From positions 248,001 through 312,000 of the forward strand of contig NZ_FZOH01000002.1 of NCBI RefSeq assembly GCF_900188205.1: DNA of 64,000 bases. Reading direction: 5' to 3'. The translations under genes were made by a program, and so were the position numbers. The notes under the pieces are model-generated. The model made no database searches and had not been told where the DNA came from. It saw nothing but the letters and a program-made list of their open reading frames with translations. This DNA is from Geodermatophilus saharensis (GTDB lineage: Bacteria > Actinomycetota > Actinomycetes > Mycobacteriales > Geodermatophilaceae). Below are positions 16,025 to 26,464 of the stretch, piece by piece; positions within the stretch are counted from its first letter, which is position 1, and the number at the start of each line of letters is the position of its first letter.

Positions 16025-16089
16025 GAACCGGCCCTCGCGCAGGGGCCCGCCGCGAGCCTGCGAGCGGTGGGGGGCGGGAGGGTCCTTAC
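16025..16089 (-). repeat. Dispersed hairpin element A, copy 2 (after the CNNM/CBS gene)
   Basis: Element starting GTAAGGACC after the TGA of the CNNM/CBS gene. It has the conserved core CGCTCGCAGGCTCGCGGCGGG; the outer stem pairs CCCTC with GAGGG, and the remainder is imperfect. Confidence 0.75.
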
Positions 16090-17421
16090 TCAGCTCTCCA
16101 CCGCCGCTGAGACCTCGGCCCGGGTGGCCCCGGACTGGTGATCGGGGTCGGCGTCGGGCAGGCGGGTGACCAGGATCGTGTCGATGCGGTTGCGCCGCCC
16201 ACCGGTGCTCTCGGCGACCAGGTGCAGGCCGGCGACGTCGGCCGAGGACCCCTCGATCGGCACCAGCCCCAGCTCGCGGGCGAGCAGGCCGCCGACGGTC
16301 TCGACGTCGTCGTCACCGGGCAGCTCGACGTCGAAGAGCTCGGCGAGGTCCTCGACCGGCAGCCGGGCGGTGATCCGCACCGAGCCGTCCTCGAGGTGCT
16401 CGACCGGCGGACGCTGGACGGCGTCGTGCTCGTCGGCGATCTCACCGACGATCTCCTCGAGGATGTCCTCGATGGTCACCAGGCCGGCGAACCCGCCGTA
16501 CTCGTCGACGACGATGGCGATGTGGGTGCGGCGGGCCTGCATGTCGCGCAGCAGCTCGTCGACCGGCTTGGACTCCGGCACGAACGCCGGCGGGCGCATG
16601 AGCTCCTCGACCCGCGGACCGCGGGCGTCGCCGAGGTTCTGCGACCGGCGCACGAGGTCCTTGAGGTAGACGACGCCCACGACGTCGTCGACGTTCTCCC
16701 CGATCACCGGGATGCGGCTGAACCCGCTGCGCAGCGCCAGGGCCAGGGCCTGCCGGACGGTCTTGGTGCGCTCGATCCAGACGACGTCGGTGCGCGGCAC
16801 CATGACCTCGCGGGCGATGGTGTCGCCGAGCTCGAACACCGAGTGGATCATGTTGCGCTCGCCGGACTCCACCACGCCGCGCTCCTCGGCGAGGTCGACG
16901 AGCTCGCGCAGCTCCACCTCGGTGGAGAACGGGCCGTCGCGGTAGCCGCGACCGGGGGTGATGGCGTTGCCGATCAGGATGAGCAGCGTCGCGACCGGCC
17001 CGAGGACCCGCACCAGCAACCGCACGACGCCGCCGGTGGCCAGCGCGATCGGGTAGGCGTTCTGGCGGCCGAGCGTGCGCGGGCCGACGCCGACCAGCAC
17101 GTAGCTGACCACCACCATGACGCCGGCCGCGGCCAGCACCGCCTGCCAGCCCATGCCCAGGACCCGGACGAACAGCACGGCGACGAGCACCGCCGCCACC
17201 ATCTCGCAGACGATCCGCAGCAGGAGCAGCAGCGCCACGGCGCGGGCGCGCTCGCCGAGCACCTGCTCGAGGCCGGCCGCGCGCCGGACGCCGTCGCGGC
17301 GCAGCTCCTCGACGCGGGCGAGCGACACCCGCTGCAGGGCGGCGTCCATGGCGCCGAAGGCGCCCGCCAGCGGCACCAGGCAGATCGCGACGACCAGCAG
17401 GGTCACCGCGCCGGCGCTCAT
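16090..17421 (-). CDS. CNNM/CBS-domain membrane protein (HlyC/CorC family)
   Basis: A 443-residue inner-membrane protein with an N-terminal CNNM (DUF21) domain of four helices (residues 1-150), two CBS domains ([17 protein letters not shown] and [16 protein letters not shown] regions, with [20 protein letters not shown]) and a C-terminal CorC/HlyC domain ([20 protein letters not shown]). Relatives move or sense Mg2+ or Co2+; older hemolysin labels are historical. The ATG at 17421 overlaps the ybeY stop by four bases (ATGA). Position between ybeY and era is the normal actinobacterial order. Confidence 0.92.
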   Translation of the reverse strand: MSAGAVTLLVVAICLVPLAGAFGAMDAALQRVSLARVEELRRDGVRRAAGLEQVLGERARAVALLLLLRIVCEMVAAVLVAVLFVRVLGMGWQAVLAAAGVMVVVSYVLVGVGPRTLGRQNAYPIALATGGVVRLLVRVLGPVATLLILIGNAITPGRGYRDGPFSTEVELRELVDLAEERGVVESGERNMIHSVFELGDTIAREVMVPRTDVVWIERTKTVRQALALALRSGFSRIPVIGENVDDVVGVVYLKDLVRRSQNLGDARGPRVEELMRPPAFVPESKPVDELLRDMQARRTHIAIVVDEYGGFAGLVTIEDILEEIVGEIADEHDAVQRPPVEHLEDGSVRITARLPVEDLAELFDVELPGDDDVETVGGLLARELGLVPIEGSSADVAGLHLVAESTGGRRNRIDTILVTRLPDADPDHQSGATRAEVSAAVES

Positions 17422-17921
17422 CGGGTGCCGGGCCCCCGCTCGGCCGGCTCACCGGTGACCGGCTGCCGCGGCGCGGACCGCCAGCCCTCGAGCAGGCGGT
17501 TCTGCAGGCCGAACATCTCCCGCTCCTCCTCCGGCTCCATGTGGTCGTAACCGAGCAGGTGCAGCACGCCGTGGGTGGCCAGCAGCAGCAGCTCGTCGTC
17601 CATGGTGTGCCCGGCGGCGCGGGCCTGGCGGACGGCGACCGAGGGGCACAGCACGACGTCGCCGAGCAGCGCCGGGCCGGGCTCGGGGTCGTCGGGCCGG
17701 GCGGTGTCGAGCTCGTCCATGGGGAAGGCCAGGACGTCGGTCGGGCCCTTCTCCCCCATCCAGCGCTCGTGCAGCACCGACATGTAGTCCGGGTCGACGC
17801 ACAGCACCGACAGCTCGGCCATCGGGTTGACGCCCATCTCGGCGAGCACGTACCGGCAGATCCCGGTCAGCTCGGCCTCGTCGACGGCGATCTCGGACTC
17901 GTTGGCGACCTCGACCGGCAC
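17418..17921 (-). CDS. ybeY: Endoribonuclease YbeY
   Basis: A 167-residue metal-dependent endonuclease for 16S rRNA 3'-end maturation and ribosome quality control. The diagnostic zinc motif [11 protein letters not shown] (H3xH5xH) is present, as is the upstream block [23 protein letters not shown] at 17921, five bases after the phoH stop, so translation is likely coupled. A Pro/Arg-rich tail of about 20 residues follows the core. Confidence 0.96.
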   Translation of the reverse strand: MPVEVANESEIAVDEAELTGICRYVLAEMGVNPMAELSVLCVDPDYMSVLHERWMGEKGPTDVLAFPMDELDTARPDDPEPGPALLGDVVLCPSVAVRQARAAGHTMDDELLLLATHGVLHLLGYDHMEPEEEREMFGLQNRLLEGWRSAPRQPVTGEPAERGPGTR

Positions 17922-17926
17922 CGCGC

Positions 17927-19087
<1,161 letters not shown>

Positions 19088-19148
19088 GGGGATCTGACCG
19101 CCCGAGTCTACCCGCGGGCCGCCACCGGGAATCCCGCCCGCGACGGGG

Positions 19149-19976
19149 TCAGCGGCCCCCGTAGGTGGCCTTGCCGGGTCCCTCCTCGAGGAACGAGGCG
19201 ACGGCGCCGCGCAGGTCGGTGGTGGCGAACAGCGGCCCGGAGACCTGCGGGGTGATGTCGTCGGCGGCCCGGGCGCCGTGCCGCACGGCGGTGGTGACCA
19301 GCCGCTTGGTCGCCGCGTGCGCCACCGTGGGGCCGGCCGCCAGCCGGGAGGCGGTGTCGCGGGCGGCCGCGGCGAAGCCCTCGTCGGGCAGCACGCGGTT
19401 GACCACGCCCCACCGCTCCAGCACCGCGGCCGGGTACCGCTCGCCGGTGAAGATCAGCTCCTTGGCCCGCGCCGGCCCGGCCCGCTCGGCCAGCCGCTGC
19501 GGCCCGCCCATCGACGGGGTGAGCCCGACGACGATCTCCACCAGCCCGAACGACGCCCGCTCGGCGGCCAGCAGCAGGTCGCAGGCCAGCGCCAGCTCGA
19601 AGGCGGCGGTGAGGGTCAGCCCGTGCGCGGCGAATACGGTGGGCACCGGCAGGTCCTCGACGGTCTGCGCCACGCGCAGCAGCCGCGCCCACAGCGCCGC
19701 GCCGACCTGCGCCGGGTCGGGGCCCTCGGCGATGTCGCGGAAGGCGGTGACGTCGACCCCGCCGGAGACGACCCGCCCGCGGGCCTCGACGAGCACCGCG
19801 CGGGCGCGGTCGGGGCGGCCGGGCGCGGTGAGCGCGACCAGCTCGGCGGCCACCTGCTCCAGCGCGGCGAACACCGGCTCGTCGAAGAGGTTCAGCGGCG
19901 GCTTGTCGAGCACGACGACGGCGACGTCGCCGTCCCGCTCGATCCGGACGGGGGCGGCGCTGCCGGCGTCGGTCAT
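19149..19976 (-). CDS. Enoyl-CoA hydratase/isomerase family protein
   Basis: Crotonase-fold enzyme of 275 residues acting on an acyl-CoA thioester in the cytoplasm. The oxyanion-hole stretches are VVSGGVDVTAF and HGLTLTAAFELALACDLLLA. The block SFGLVEIVVGLTPSMGGPQR keeps the first catalytic-type Glu, but the second is replaced, so hydratase activity is uncertain; it could be an isomerase or hydrolase of the same fold. The ATG at 19976 (MTDAGSAAP) is preferred over an ATG nine bases upstream. 29 bases separate it from the HIT gene upstream. Confidence 0.88.
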   Translation of the reverse strand: MTDAGSAAPVRIERDGDVAVVVLDKPPLNLFDEPVFAALEQVAAELVALTAPGRPDRARAVLVEARGRVVSGGVDVTAFRDIAEGPDPAQVGAALWARLLRVAQTVEDLPVPTVFAAHGLTLTAAFELALACDLLLAAERASFGLVEIVVGLTPSMGGPQRLAERAGPARAKELIFTGERYPAAVLERWGVVNRVLPDEGFAAAARDTASRLAAGPTVAHAATKRLVTTAVRHGARAADDITPQVSGPLFATTDLRGAVASFLEEGPGKATYGGR

Positions 19977-20005
19977 GCCGGCCACCCTGCCACCGCCCGC
20001 GCGGC

Positions 20006-20365
20006 TCAGCCCGGGGGCCAGCGCAGGTCGCGGCCGCCGAGGACGTGCAGGTGCACGTGGTCGACCGACTGACCGGCCTGCGGGCCGGTGTTGGTGACCA
20101 CCCGGTACCCCGGCTCGACGCCGTCCTCGGTAGCCAGGCCCTCCTGGACGGCGACCGCCGACACGTCCCGCACCACGGCGCCCAGCAGGTCGGGGTCGGC
20201 GTGCGCCAGCGCAGCCACGGTCGGGTGGTGGTCCTTGGGGATCACCAGCACGTGCGTCGGGGCCTGCGGGTTGACGTCGCGGAAGGCGAGCGTGCGGTCG
20301 GTCTCGTGCACGACGTCGGCGGGGATCTCCCGGGCGACGATCCGGCAGAACAGGCAGTCGGTCAC
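20006..20365 (-). CDS. HIT-family nucleotide hydrolase
   Basis: A 119-residue histidine-triad protein that hydrolyses nucleoside phosphoramidates or related compounds. The N-terminal CLFCRIVAREIPADVV motif and the triad HVHLHVLGGRDL (HxHxH) are complete. A GTG at 20365 gives VTDCLFCRI; an in-frame GTG at 20374 (VHDVTDC) is an alternative. The rsmE terminator hairpin lies just upstream, so this gene may have its own promoter. Confidence 0.94.
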   Translation of the reverse strand: MTDCLFCRIVAREIPADVVHETDRTLAFRDVNPQAPTHVLVIPKDHHPTVAALAHADPDLLGAVVRDVSAVAVQEGLATEDGVEPGYRVVTNTGPQAGQSVDHVHLHVLGGRDLRWPPG

Positions 20366-20385
20366 GTCGTGCACCCTAGGGCGCG

Positions 20386-20425
20386 CCTGAGGGCGGGCAC
20401 TTCCGCGGCAGTGCCCGCCCTCAGG
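20386..20425 (-). terminator. Terminator of rsmE (TCCGCGGA-core hairpin, copy 1)
   Basis: Perfect 16-bp stem, arms CCTGAGGGCGGGCACT and complement, with loop TCCGCGGC. The stem overlaps the rsmE stop codon. The (T)TCCGCGGA core recurs after pgeF and ftsI. Confidence 0.85.
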
Positions 20426-21188
20426 CCCAGCGGGTGCGGACCGACAGGGCGGCCAGCGCGGCGGCGCCGGCGGTCGAGGTCCGCAGCACCTCCGGGCCCA
20501 GCCGCACCGCCCGCGCACCGGCGGCGCGCAGCGCGACCACCTCGCCGTCGGTCAGCCCGCCCTCGGGCCCGACGACGACGGCGACCGTGCCGGTGCGCGG
20601 CACGTCGACGCCGGTGAGCGGGGTGCGGGCCTGCTCGTGCAGGACCAGCGCGAGGTCGACGTCCTCGAGCTCGCCGCACACCTGCCGGGTGGTGAGCAGG
20701 TCGGCGACCTCGGGCACCCGCGGCCGGCGCGCCTGCTTGGCCGCCGCCCGCGCCGCCGCCCGCCAGCGCGCCAGGCCCTTCTCCACGCGGTCCTCGCGCC
20801 AGCGGGTGACGCAGCGAGCGGCGGCCCACGGCACGATCCGGTCGACCCCGAGCTCGGTGGCCAGCTCCACCGCGAGCGGGCCGCGGTCGCCCTTGGGCAG
20901 CGCCTGCACCAGCACGAACTCCGGCTCCGGCGCGGGCACCTCGTGCCGGGCGGTCACCCGCACGCGCAGGCCGGCCGGGCCGGCGTCGAGCACGGTCGCC
21001 TCGACGACGGTGCCGCGGCCGTCCCCCACCCGCACCGGCTCGCCGCGGGTCAGCCGCAGCACGTCGACGGCGTGCCGGCCCTCGGCGTCCCCGACGACCA
21101 GCTCCGCCGCGTCGGGGAGCTCGTCGAGCAGGAACAGCGGGGAGCCGTCCTGCGCCGGGTGCTGGTCGTCGGTGGCCGGGGCGCTCAC
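20421..21188 (-). CDS. rsmE: 16S rRNA (uracil-1498-N3) methyltransferase
   Basis: SPOUT-class methyltransferase of 255 residues using SAM to methylate U1498 of 16S rRNA. It has an N-terminal PUA-like domain ([20 protein letters not shown]) and a C-terminal knot with [14 protein letters not shown] and [14 protein letters not shown], plus the helix block [20 protein letters not shown]. The GTG at 21188 overlaps the dnaJ stop (GTGA), the usual hrcA-dnaJ-rsmE arrangement of actinobacteria. Confidence 0.96.
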   Translation of the reverse strand: MSAPATDDQHPAQDGSPLFLLDELPDAAELVVGDAEGRHAVDVLRLTRGEPVRVGDGRGTVVEATVLDAGPAGLRVRVTARHEVPAPEPEFVLVQALPKGDRGPLAVELATELGVDRIVPWAAARCVTRWREDRVEKGLARWRAAARAAAKQARRPRVPEVADLLTTRQVCGELEDVDLALVLHEQARTPLTGVDVPRTGTVAVVVGPEGGLTDGEVVALRAAGARAVRLGPEVLRTSTAGAAALAALSVRTRWA

Positions 21189-22327
21189 CTGAACGGGTTC
21201 CGGACCCGGGAGAACAGCCCCCCGTGCCCCTCGGCGGCCGGCTGGCGCTGGTCCTCACCGCGCAGCGCGGCGAGCTCGCGCAGCAGCTTCTCCTGCTCGG
21301 CGTCGAGCCGGGTCGGCGTCTGGACGTCGACGTGCACCTGCAGGTTGCCCCGGCCGGTGGCCCGCAGCCGCGGCGCGCCCTTGCCGCGCAGCGTGAGGAC
21401 GGTGCCCGACTGGGTGCCCGGCCGCACGTCGACGTCGGTGTCCTCGCCGTCGAGCAGGGTCAGCGGCAGCGTGGTGCCCAGTGCCGCGGCGGTCATCGGC
21501 AGCGTGACGTGGCAGTGCAGGTCCTCGCCGTCGCGGGTGAAGACCTCGTGCGGGCGCTCGCGGATCTCCACGTAGAGGTCGCCGGCCGGCCCGCCGCCGG
21601 GGCCGACCTCGCCGCGGCCGGTGAGCCGGATGCGCATGCCGTCCTCGACGCCGGCCGGCACCTTGACCGGGATGGTCCTGCGGGCGCGGACCCGGCCCTC
21701 GCTGCCGCACTCGGGGCAGGGGTCGGGGATGACCTGGCCGGTGCCGGCGCACGTCGGGCACGGCCGGGAGCTGACCACCTGGCCGAGGAAGGAGCGCTGC
21801 ACGCTCTGCACCTCACCGCGGCCGGAGCAGGTGGAGCAGGTGACCGGGTGGGTGCCCGGGGCGGTGCCCGCACCGCTGCAGGTGCCGCACAGGACGGCGG
21901 TGTCGACGGTGATCTCCTCGGTCGTGCCGAAGACCGTCTGCTCGAGGTCGAGCTCGAGGCGGATGAGCGCGTCGTCCCCGGCGCGGACCCGGCTGCGCGG
22001 GCCCCGGCCGCCCATGGCGCCGCCACCGAAGAATGCGTCCATGATGTCGCCGAGCCCGCCGAAGCCGGCCCCGGCGCCGAAGGGTGAGCCGCCGGCGGCC
22101 CCGGCGCCGGCGTCGAAGGGGTCGCCGCCGAGATCGACGATGCGGCGCTTGTCCGGGTCGGTCAGCGCCTGGTAGGCGCGGCTGACCTCCTGGAAGCGCT
22201 CCTTGGCCTCGGGATCGGGGTTGACGTCGGGGTGCAGGTCGCGCGCCAGCCGCCGGTAGGCCTTCTTGATGTCGGCGTCGGACGCGCCCCGGGACAGCCC
22301 GAGGACGCCGTAGTAGTCGGTTGCCAT
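21185..22327 (-). CDS. dnaJ: Chaperone DnaJ (type I)
   Basis: Hsp40 co-chaperone of 380 residues that delivers clients to DnaK. J domain residues 1-70 contain the HPD triad ([12 protein letters not shown]). A Gly/Phe-rich region follows ([13 protein letters not shown]). The zinc domain has four CxxCxG-type repeats ([32 protein letters not shown]), and the C-terminal substrate domain is complete. ATG at 22327, 14 bases after the hrcA stop. With hrcA upstream this is the heat-inducible dnaJ2-type copy rather than the one in dnaK-grpE. Confidence 0.97.
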   Translation of the reverse strand: MATDYYGVLGLSRGASDADIKKAYRRLARDLHPDVNPDPEAKERFQEVSRAYQALTDPDKRRIVDLGGDPFDAGAGAAGGSPFGAGAGFGGLGDIMDAFFGGGAMGGRGPRSRVRAGDDALIRLELDLEQTVFGTTEEITVDTAVLCGTCSGAGTAPGTHPVTCSTCSGRGEVQSVQRSFLGQVVSSRPCPTCAGTGQVIPDPCPECGSEGRVRARRTIPVKVPAGVEDGMRIRLTGRGEVGPGGGPAGDLYVEIRERPHEVFTRDGEDLHCHVTLPMTAAALGTTLPLTLLDGEDTDVDVRPGTQSGTVLTLRGKGAPRLRATGRGNLQVHVDVQTPTRLDAEQEKLLRELAALRGEDQRQPAAEGHGGLFSRVRNPFR

Positions 22328-22341
22328 CTGGTGTACAGACC

Positions 22342-23364
22342 TCAGCTCTCGGCCAGCAGCTGGCCGACGTAGCGGGCCACGGCGCGGACCGCGGCCATGT
22401 TGCCCGGGTAGTCCATGCGGGTCGGGCCCACGATGCCCAGCCCGCCCAGCGCCCGGTCGCCGGTTCCGTACCCCACGGAGACGACCGACGCACCGGCCAG
22501 CGCCTCGTGGGCGTTCTCCTCGCCGATGCGCACGAGCACCGCACCGCCGGAGTCGACCTCGCTGATCAGCCGGAGCACCACGACCTGCTCCTCGAGCGCC
22601 TCCAGCAGCGGCCGCAGGCTGCCGGGGAAGTCCACGGCGACCCGCGCCAGGTTCGCCGTCCCGCCCACGACCAGGCGGTCCTCCCCCGGCTCGACCAGCG
22701 TCTCCACCAGCGCCGCGCTGACCGCGGCGACCAGCACGCGCAGGTGCGGCGGGGCGGTGTCGAGCAGGTCGGGCACCTTGCCGCCGGCGTCGGCGAGCCG
22801 GGCGCCGGTGAACGCGGCATTGAGCAGCGTGCGCAGGTCGGCGACGTCGTCGCGGGTGACGTCGGCCGGGCAGTCGACGACCCGCTGCTCGACCCGGCCG
22901 GTGTCGGTGATGAGCACCAGCAGCAGCCGCGAGCCGGTCAGCTGCACCACCTCGAGGTGGCGGACGGCGCTGCGCGAGAGCGTGGGGTACTGCACGACGG
23001 CGACCTGGTGGGTCAGCTGCGCGAGCAGCCGCACCGTGCGGCCCAGCACGTCGTGCAGGTCGACGGCGCCGTCGAGGAACCGCTCGATCGCCTTGCGCTC
23101 GGCGGCCGACAGCGGCTTGACCGAGGAGAGCCGGTCGACGAACAGCCGGTAGCCCTTGTCGGTGGGCACCCGGCCGGCGCTGGTGTGCGGCTGGGTGATG
23201 TAGCCCTGCTCCTCGAGCACCGCCATGTCGTTGCGGATCGTCGCCGGCGAGACCCCGAGGTCGTGCCGTTCGGCCAGGGCCTTGCTGCCCACCGGGTCGT
23301 TGGTGGAGACGAAGTCCTGGACGATGGCCCGCAGGACCTGCAGGCGGCGTTCGTCGTGCGCCAC
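22342..23364 (-). CDS. hrcA: Heat-inducible transcription repressor HrcA
   Basis: Winged-helix repressor of 340 residues that binds CIRCE operators and is kept active by GroEL. The N-terminal wHTH reads [19 protein letters not shown] and [35 protein letters not shown], followed by the conserved effector domain and IGEEN motif ([12 protein letters not shown]). The GTG at 23364 has GGGGAGG seven bases upstream and fits the conserved N-terminus. A CIRCE element lies 86 bases upstream, so autoregulation is expected. Confidence 0.97.
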   Translation of the reverse strand: MAHDERRLQVLRAIVQDFVSTNDPVGSKALAERHDLGVSPATIRNDMAVLEEQGYITQPHTSAGRVPTDKGYRLFVDRLSSVKPLSAAERKAIERFLDGAVDLHDVLGRTVRLLAQLTHQVAVVQYPTLSRSAVRHLEVVQLTGSRLLLVLITDTGRVEQRVVDCPADVTRDDVADLRTLLNAAFTGARLADAGGKVPDLLDTAPPHLRVLVAAVSAALVETLVEPGEDRLVVGGTANLARVAVDFPGSLRPLLEALEEQVVVLRLISEVDSGGAVLVRIGEENAHEALAGASVVSVGYGTGDRALGGLGIVGPTRMDYPGNMAAVRAVARYVGQLLAES

Positions 23365-23449
23365 GGTGACACCTCCCCGTACCGGTCGACGTCGTCGTGC
23401 GGGCGGGCCCGGGTGCGCGGTCGGGGCGCGCCGGCCGCCCTGCGGCGGG

Positions 23450-23476
23450 CTGGCACTCGCACGGACTGAGTGCCAG
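23450..23476. promoter_or_regulatory. CIRCE operator (HrcA binding site)
   Basis: Inverted repeat CTGGCACTC - 9 bases - GAGTGCCAG. Each arm matches the CIRCE consensus TTAGCACTC/GAGTGCTAA at seven of nine positions, with the exact 9-base spacer. It is placed upstream of hrcA-dnaJ. Confidence 0.9.
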
Positions 23477-23487
23477 ACCAGCATACG

Positions 23488-23551
23488 CGAAGGACCCCGT
23501 CCTCCTCTCCGCCCGCGAGCTCGCGGTGGGCCTCCGGACGGGGCCGAACGC
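23488..23551 (+). repeat. Dispersed hairpin element A, copy 3 (divergent region, plus orientation)
   Basis: Element with GAAGGACC at its start. Arms CCCCGTCC (23495-23502) and GGACGGGG (23536-23543) pair perfectly around a core with CCCGCGAGCTCGCGG. It is unlike the other copies in lying between divergent genes, not after a stop codon, and in facing the plus strand. Confidence 0.75.
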
Positions 23552-23623
23552 ATCACCCGGACGGTCGATAGGGTGACGGCGGACGGTGCCGGCACGGGGT
23601 GGGTTCGGACGGAGGTCGGGTCC

Positions 23624-23944
23624 CTGATCTTCAAAGCGGTGCGCGACGGCCGCCCCTATCCCGAGCACGGCCTGGCCCCGCGGGACTGGGCGATGATCCC
23701 GCCCCGTCAGATCCGGCTCGACACGCTGGTCACCACCAAGCGCGAGCTGGCCCTCGACACGCTGCTCGCCGACGACTCGACCTTTTACGGCGACCTGTTC
23801 CCGCACGCCGTCCAGTGGCACGGCGACCTCTACCTCGAGGACGGCCTGCACCGGGCGCTGCGGGCCGCGCTGCAGCAGCGCACCGTCATCCACGTGCGGG
23901 TCCTCGACCTCGACGCGCTCATGCCCGCCGACCCGGCCCGGTGA
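23624..23944 (+). CDS. Conserved actinobacterial ParB-N-like protein next to hrcA
   Basis: A protein of about 106 residues of a family found beside hrcA in actinobacteria. It reads [20 protein letters not shown] then [20 protein letters not shown] and [20 protein letters not shown]. The layout (a PxxxIxLDxLV strand, then a DGLHR motif) is that of ParB-N-like folds; database labels as a VapB antitoxin exist for relatives but no toxin partner is seen here. Start is unusual: GGAGG at 23611-23615 lies eight bases before a CTG at 23624, where the family normally begins (M/LIFK). The nearest in-frame GTG is at 23573 and would add 17 residues. Confidence 0.75.
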   Translation: MIFKAVRDGRPYPEHGLAPRDWAMIPPRQIRLDTLVTTKRELALDTLLADDSTFYGDLFPHAVQWHGDLYLEDGLHRALRAALQQRTVIHVRVLDLDALMPADPAR

Positions 23945-23958
23945 CGGACCCCGTCACC
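23940..23958. terminator. Small hairpin between convergent genes
   Basis: GGTGACG/CGTCACC stem of 7 bp with a 5-base loop at the stop of the ParB-like gene, 20 bases from the end of the convergent response regulator gene. Weak; no U-tract. Confidence 0.4.
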
Positions 23959-23977
23959 GACCCCGTGCTCTGAGCCG

Positions 23978-24583
23978 CTAGAGCCAGCCCTTGTCGGCCG
24001 CCACGCGGGCGGCCTCGACCCTGGTGCGGGCGCCGGTCTTGCCGATCGCCGAGGACAGGTAGTTGCGCACCGTGCCCTCCGACAGGAACAGCCGGCGGGC
24101 GATGTCGGCCACGGTCGCGCCGTCGGCGGCCTCGCGCAGGACGTCGGCCTCGCGCGCCGACAGCGGCGTCGCCCCGAGGGCGAGCGCGGCGGCGGCCAGG
24201 TCCCGGTCGATCACCCGCTCCCCGGCGACGACGGCGCGGATCGCCCTCGCCAGCTCGGCGACCGGGGCGTCCTTGACCAGGAACCCGGCCGCGCCCACCT
24301 CCATCGCGCGGCGCAGGAAACCCGGCCGGCCGAAGGTGGTCAGCACGACGGCGCGCACGGCGGGCAGCGCGGCGGCCAGCTCGCGCGCGGCCTCGATGCC
24401 GTCCTGCCCGGGCATCTCGATGTCGAGCAGCGCGACGTCGGGGCGGTGCGCTCGGGCGGCGGTGAGCACCTCGTCGCCGCGGCCGACCTCGGCGACGACC
24501 TCGATGTCCTCCTCCAGCTCCAGCAGCGCCCGCAGCGCGCCGCGGACCATCGACTGGTCCTCGGCCACCAGGACGCGGATCAC
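23978..24583 (-). CDS. DesR-type response regulator (NarL/LuxR family)
   Basis: A 201-residue DNA-binding response regulator. The receiver domain has the acidic pair AEDQ, phospho-acceptor Asp in VALLDIEMPG, Thr in VVLTTF and Lys in FLVKDAPV. The C-terminal LuxR-type HTH reads LSAREADVLREAADGATVAD-IARRLFLSEGTVRNYLSSAI. The GTG at 24583 overlaps the kinase stop (GTGA). The gene ends in TAG, of note in an organism with a UAG-reading tRNA-Sec. Likely controls the ABC exporter genes immediately upstream, as in DesKR or BceRS-like pairs. Confidence 0.92.
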   Translation of the reverse strand: MIRVLVAEDQSMVRGALRALLELEEDIEVVAEVGRGDEVLTAARAHRPDVALLDIEMPGQDGIEAARELAAALPAVRAVVLTTFGRPGFLRRAMEVGAAGFLVKDAPVAELARAIRAVVAGERVIDRDLAAAALALGATPLSAREADVLREAADGATVADIARRLFLSEGTVRNYLSSAIGKTGARTRVEAARVAADKGWL

Positions 24584-25701
24584 CGGGCGGCCCCCGCCGG
24601 GACCGCCGCGGGCGCCAGCGGCAGCACGGCCCGCAGCTCGTACCCGCCGGTGCGGCCGGCACCGCCGGTCAGGGCGCCGCCCAGGGCGCCCACCCGCTCG
24701 GCGAGGCCGGTCAGCCCCGACCCGGGCTCGGTGTCGTCCGCCGGGCCGCGGCCGTCGTCGGTCACGGTGAGCACCGCTCGGGTGCCGTCGTCGGTGAGGG
24801 CGACGGCGACCGAACGGGCGCCGCTGTGCCGCAGCACGTTCGTCGTCGCCTCGCGCACCACCCAGCCCAGCGCGGCGTCGACCGGACCGGGCAGCGCGGG
24901 CACCCGGCCGGGCAGCCGCACGGCGATCCCGGCGCCGGACAGCGCCGAGCGGGCCTCGGCGAGCGCCTGGGCGCAGCTGACCTGGCGGTAGCCGCTGACG
25001 GCGTCGCGGACCTCGGCCAGCGCGCGGCGGGCAGCGGCCTCGACGTCGGCCATCTCGGTGCGCGCCCGGGCGGGGTCGACCTCGGCGAGGCGGCCGGCCA
25101 GCTCGCTCTTGAGCGCGATGAGCGACAGGCTGTGGCCGAGCAGGTCGTGCAGGTCGCGGGCGAAGCGCAGCCGCTCCTCGGCGACGGCGTTGCGGGCCAG
25201 CTCCTCCCGGGCCTCGGCGAGCTCGCCGTTGACCTCGACCAGGTGGCGCGTGCCGCGCAGCGCGAACGCGGTGAGCAGGCACATGGCCGGGAGGATGAAC
25301 AGGTCGCCGAACATCCCGTGGGCGGTGACGACACCCGTGCAGACCGCGGCGGCGGCCAGCACCGCCGGCCACACCCAGCGCTGCGGGAGGGCCGCCGCCG
25401 AGGCGGCCGACACGTAGATCATCAGCCCGGCCCAGGACGGTCCCAGCCAGACGGCGAGCGCGGCCCCGAGGCCCGCGACCACGAGCAGCCGCCCCAGTGT
25501 CGACCCCGACCAGCAGCCGTCGAACCCCCGGCGGAAGACGTCGAGGTAGACGACGGTGAACACCAGCAGGCCGGCGCCGGCGACCACCTGCACGGCGGGC
25601 GACCGGTCGGCGCCGAAGAACAGGTCGGCCAGCGGGAAGAGCTGGAACAGCAGCCACGGGAGCGGCCACCCGAGGCGCTGCCATCGCGTGCGGGGTCCCA
25701 C
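24580..25701 (-). CDS. DesK-type sensor histidine kinase
   Basis: A 373-residue membrane histidine kinase with five or six N-terminal helices (residues 10-155), a coiled linker (EVNGELAEAREELARNAVA), a HisKA_3 dimerisation domain with phospho-His in FARDLHDLLGHSLSLIALKS, and a HATPase domain with N-box VVREATTNVLRHSGA and G-boxes DDGRGP and GSGLTGLAERV. The extracellular part is short, so the signal is likely within the membrane, as in DesK-type thermosensors or envelope-stress sensors. GTG at 25701, overlapping the response regulator start. Confidence 0.92.
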   Translation of the reverse strand: MGPRTRWQRLGWPLPWLLFQLFPLADLFFGADRSPAVQVVAGAGLLVFTVVYLDVFRRGFDGCWSGSTLGRLLVVAGLGAALAVWLGPSWAGLMIYVSAASAAALPQRWVWPAVLAAAAVCTGVVTAHGMFGDLFILPAMCLLTAFALRGTRHLVEVNGELAEAREELARNAVAEERLRFARDLHDLLGHSLSLIALKSELAGRLAEVDPARARTEMADVEAAARRALAEVRDAVSGYRQVSCAQALAEARSALSGAGIAVRLPGRVPALPGPVDAALGWVVREATTNVLRHSGARSVAVALTDDGTRAVLTVTDDGRGPADDTEPGSGLTGLAERVGALGGALTGGAGRTGGYELRAVLPLAPAAVPAGAAR

Positions 25702-25723
25702 GGGAAGCGACCGTAGCCCGGGG

Positions 25724-26464
25724 TCAGCCGGCGACGGCGGCGAGCGGGCGCCGCCGCGCCACGACGACGGCCAGCGCGGCGAAGGCCAGGGCGAAGGCGG
25801 CGAGCACCAGCAGCGGCAGCGCGGCGGGCACGCCGTCGGCGGCGGCGTCCCGGCCCGCCTGGGCGTACCAGTACGACGGCAGTGCGTGCGCCACCACGCG
25901 CAGGCCCGACGGGAAGACCTCGACCGGCACCCACAGCCCGCCGAGGGCGGCCAGCACCACGCTGGTGATGCCGATCGCGCCGCCGGCCGCCTTCTCCTCC
26001 AGCGCCCAGCCGAGCAGCAGCCCCAGCGCCACGAACACCGCCGACCCGAGCCACAGGACGCTCACCAGGGCCACCCACGCGCCGGGCTCGAGCCGTACCC
26101 CGTTGACGAACCTGCCGACCAGCGCCACGACGAGCAGCGGCGGCAGCGTGAGCAGCATCCCCACGGCGACGTCGACGGCGACCACCGAGCCCGGCGGCAC
26201 CGGCGTCACGCGCAGCTGCCGCAGCCAGCCCGAGGCCCGGTCGAACGACAGCCGGATCGTGGCGCCCAGCGCCGCGCCGATCGCGCCGTAGGCCATCATC
26301 GCGACCATCGTGGCCGCGGCCACGTCCTGGCTGACGCCGCCGGGCGCGGCGGCGAAGACCTGCGTGAAGAAGACGGTGAAGCCCGCGGGCAGCAGCGCGG
26401 TGAAGAACAGGAACTGCCGGTTGCGCCCGATCCGGCGCAGCTGGAAGGCGAGCAGCGGGCTCAT
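25724..26464 (-). CDS. ABC-2 type exporter permease
   Basis: A 246-residue membrane protein with six helices typical of ABC-2 exporters of drug or lipid type (RIGRNRQFLFFTALLPAGFT; SFDRASGWLRQLRVTPVPP; AIGITSVVLAALGGLWVPVE). The ATG at 26464 overlaps the ATPase stop (ATGA). With the ATPase and the downstream HK/RR pair it forms one exporter-plus-sensor locus. The substrate cannot be inferred. Confidence 0.9.
   Translation of the reverse strand: MSPLLAFQLRRIGRNRQFLFFTALLPAGFTVFFTQVFAAAPGGVSQDVAAATMVAMMAYGAIGAALGATIRLSFDRASGWLRQLRVTPVPPGSVVAVDVAVGMLLTLPPLLVVALVGRFVNGVRLEPGAWVALVSVLWLGSAVFVALGLLLGWALEEKAAGGAIGITSVVLAALGGLWVPVEVFPSGLRVVAHALPSYWYAQAGRDAAADGVPAALPLLVLAAFALAFAALAVVVARRRPLAAVAG

Noticed and set aside
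21185-23893. A fused frame joining the hrcA region and dnaJ
   Set aside because: HrcA is complete in another frame with its own start and ribosome binding site; DnaJ starts at its conserved [10 protein letters not shown].
23624-23944. A VapBC-type toxin-antitoxin module
   Set aside because: Relatives of this protein carry a VapB label in databases, but no toxin gene is adjacent and the motifs are ParB-like.
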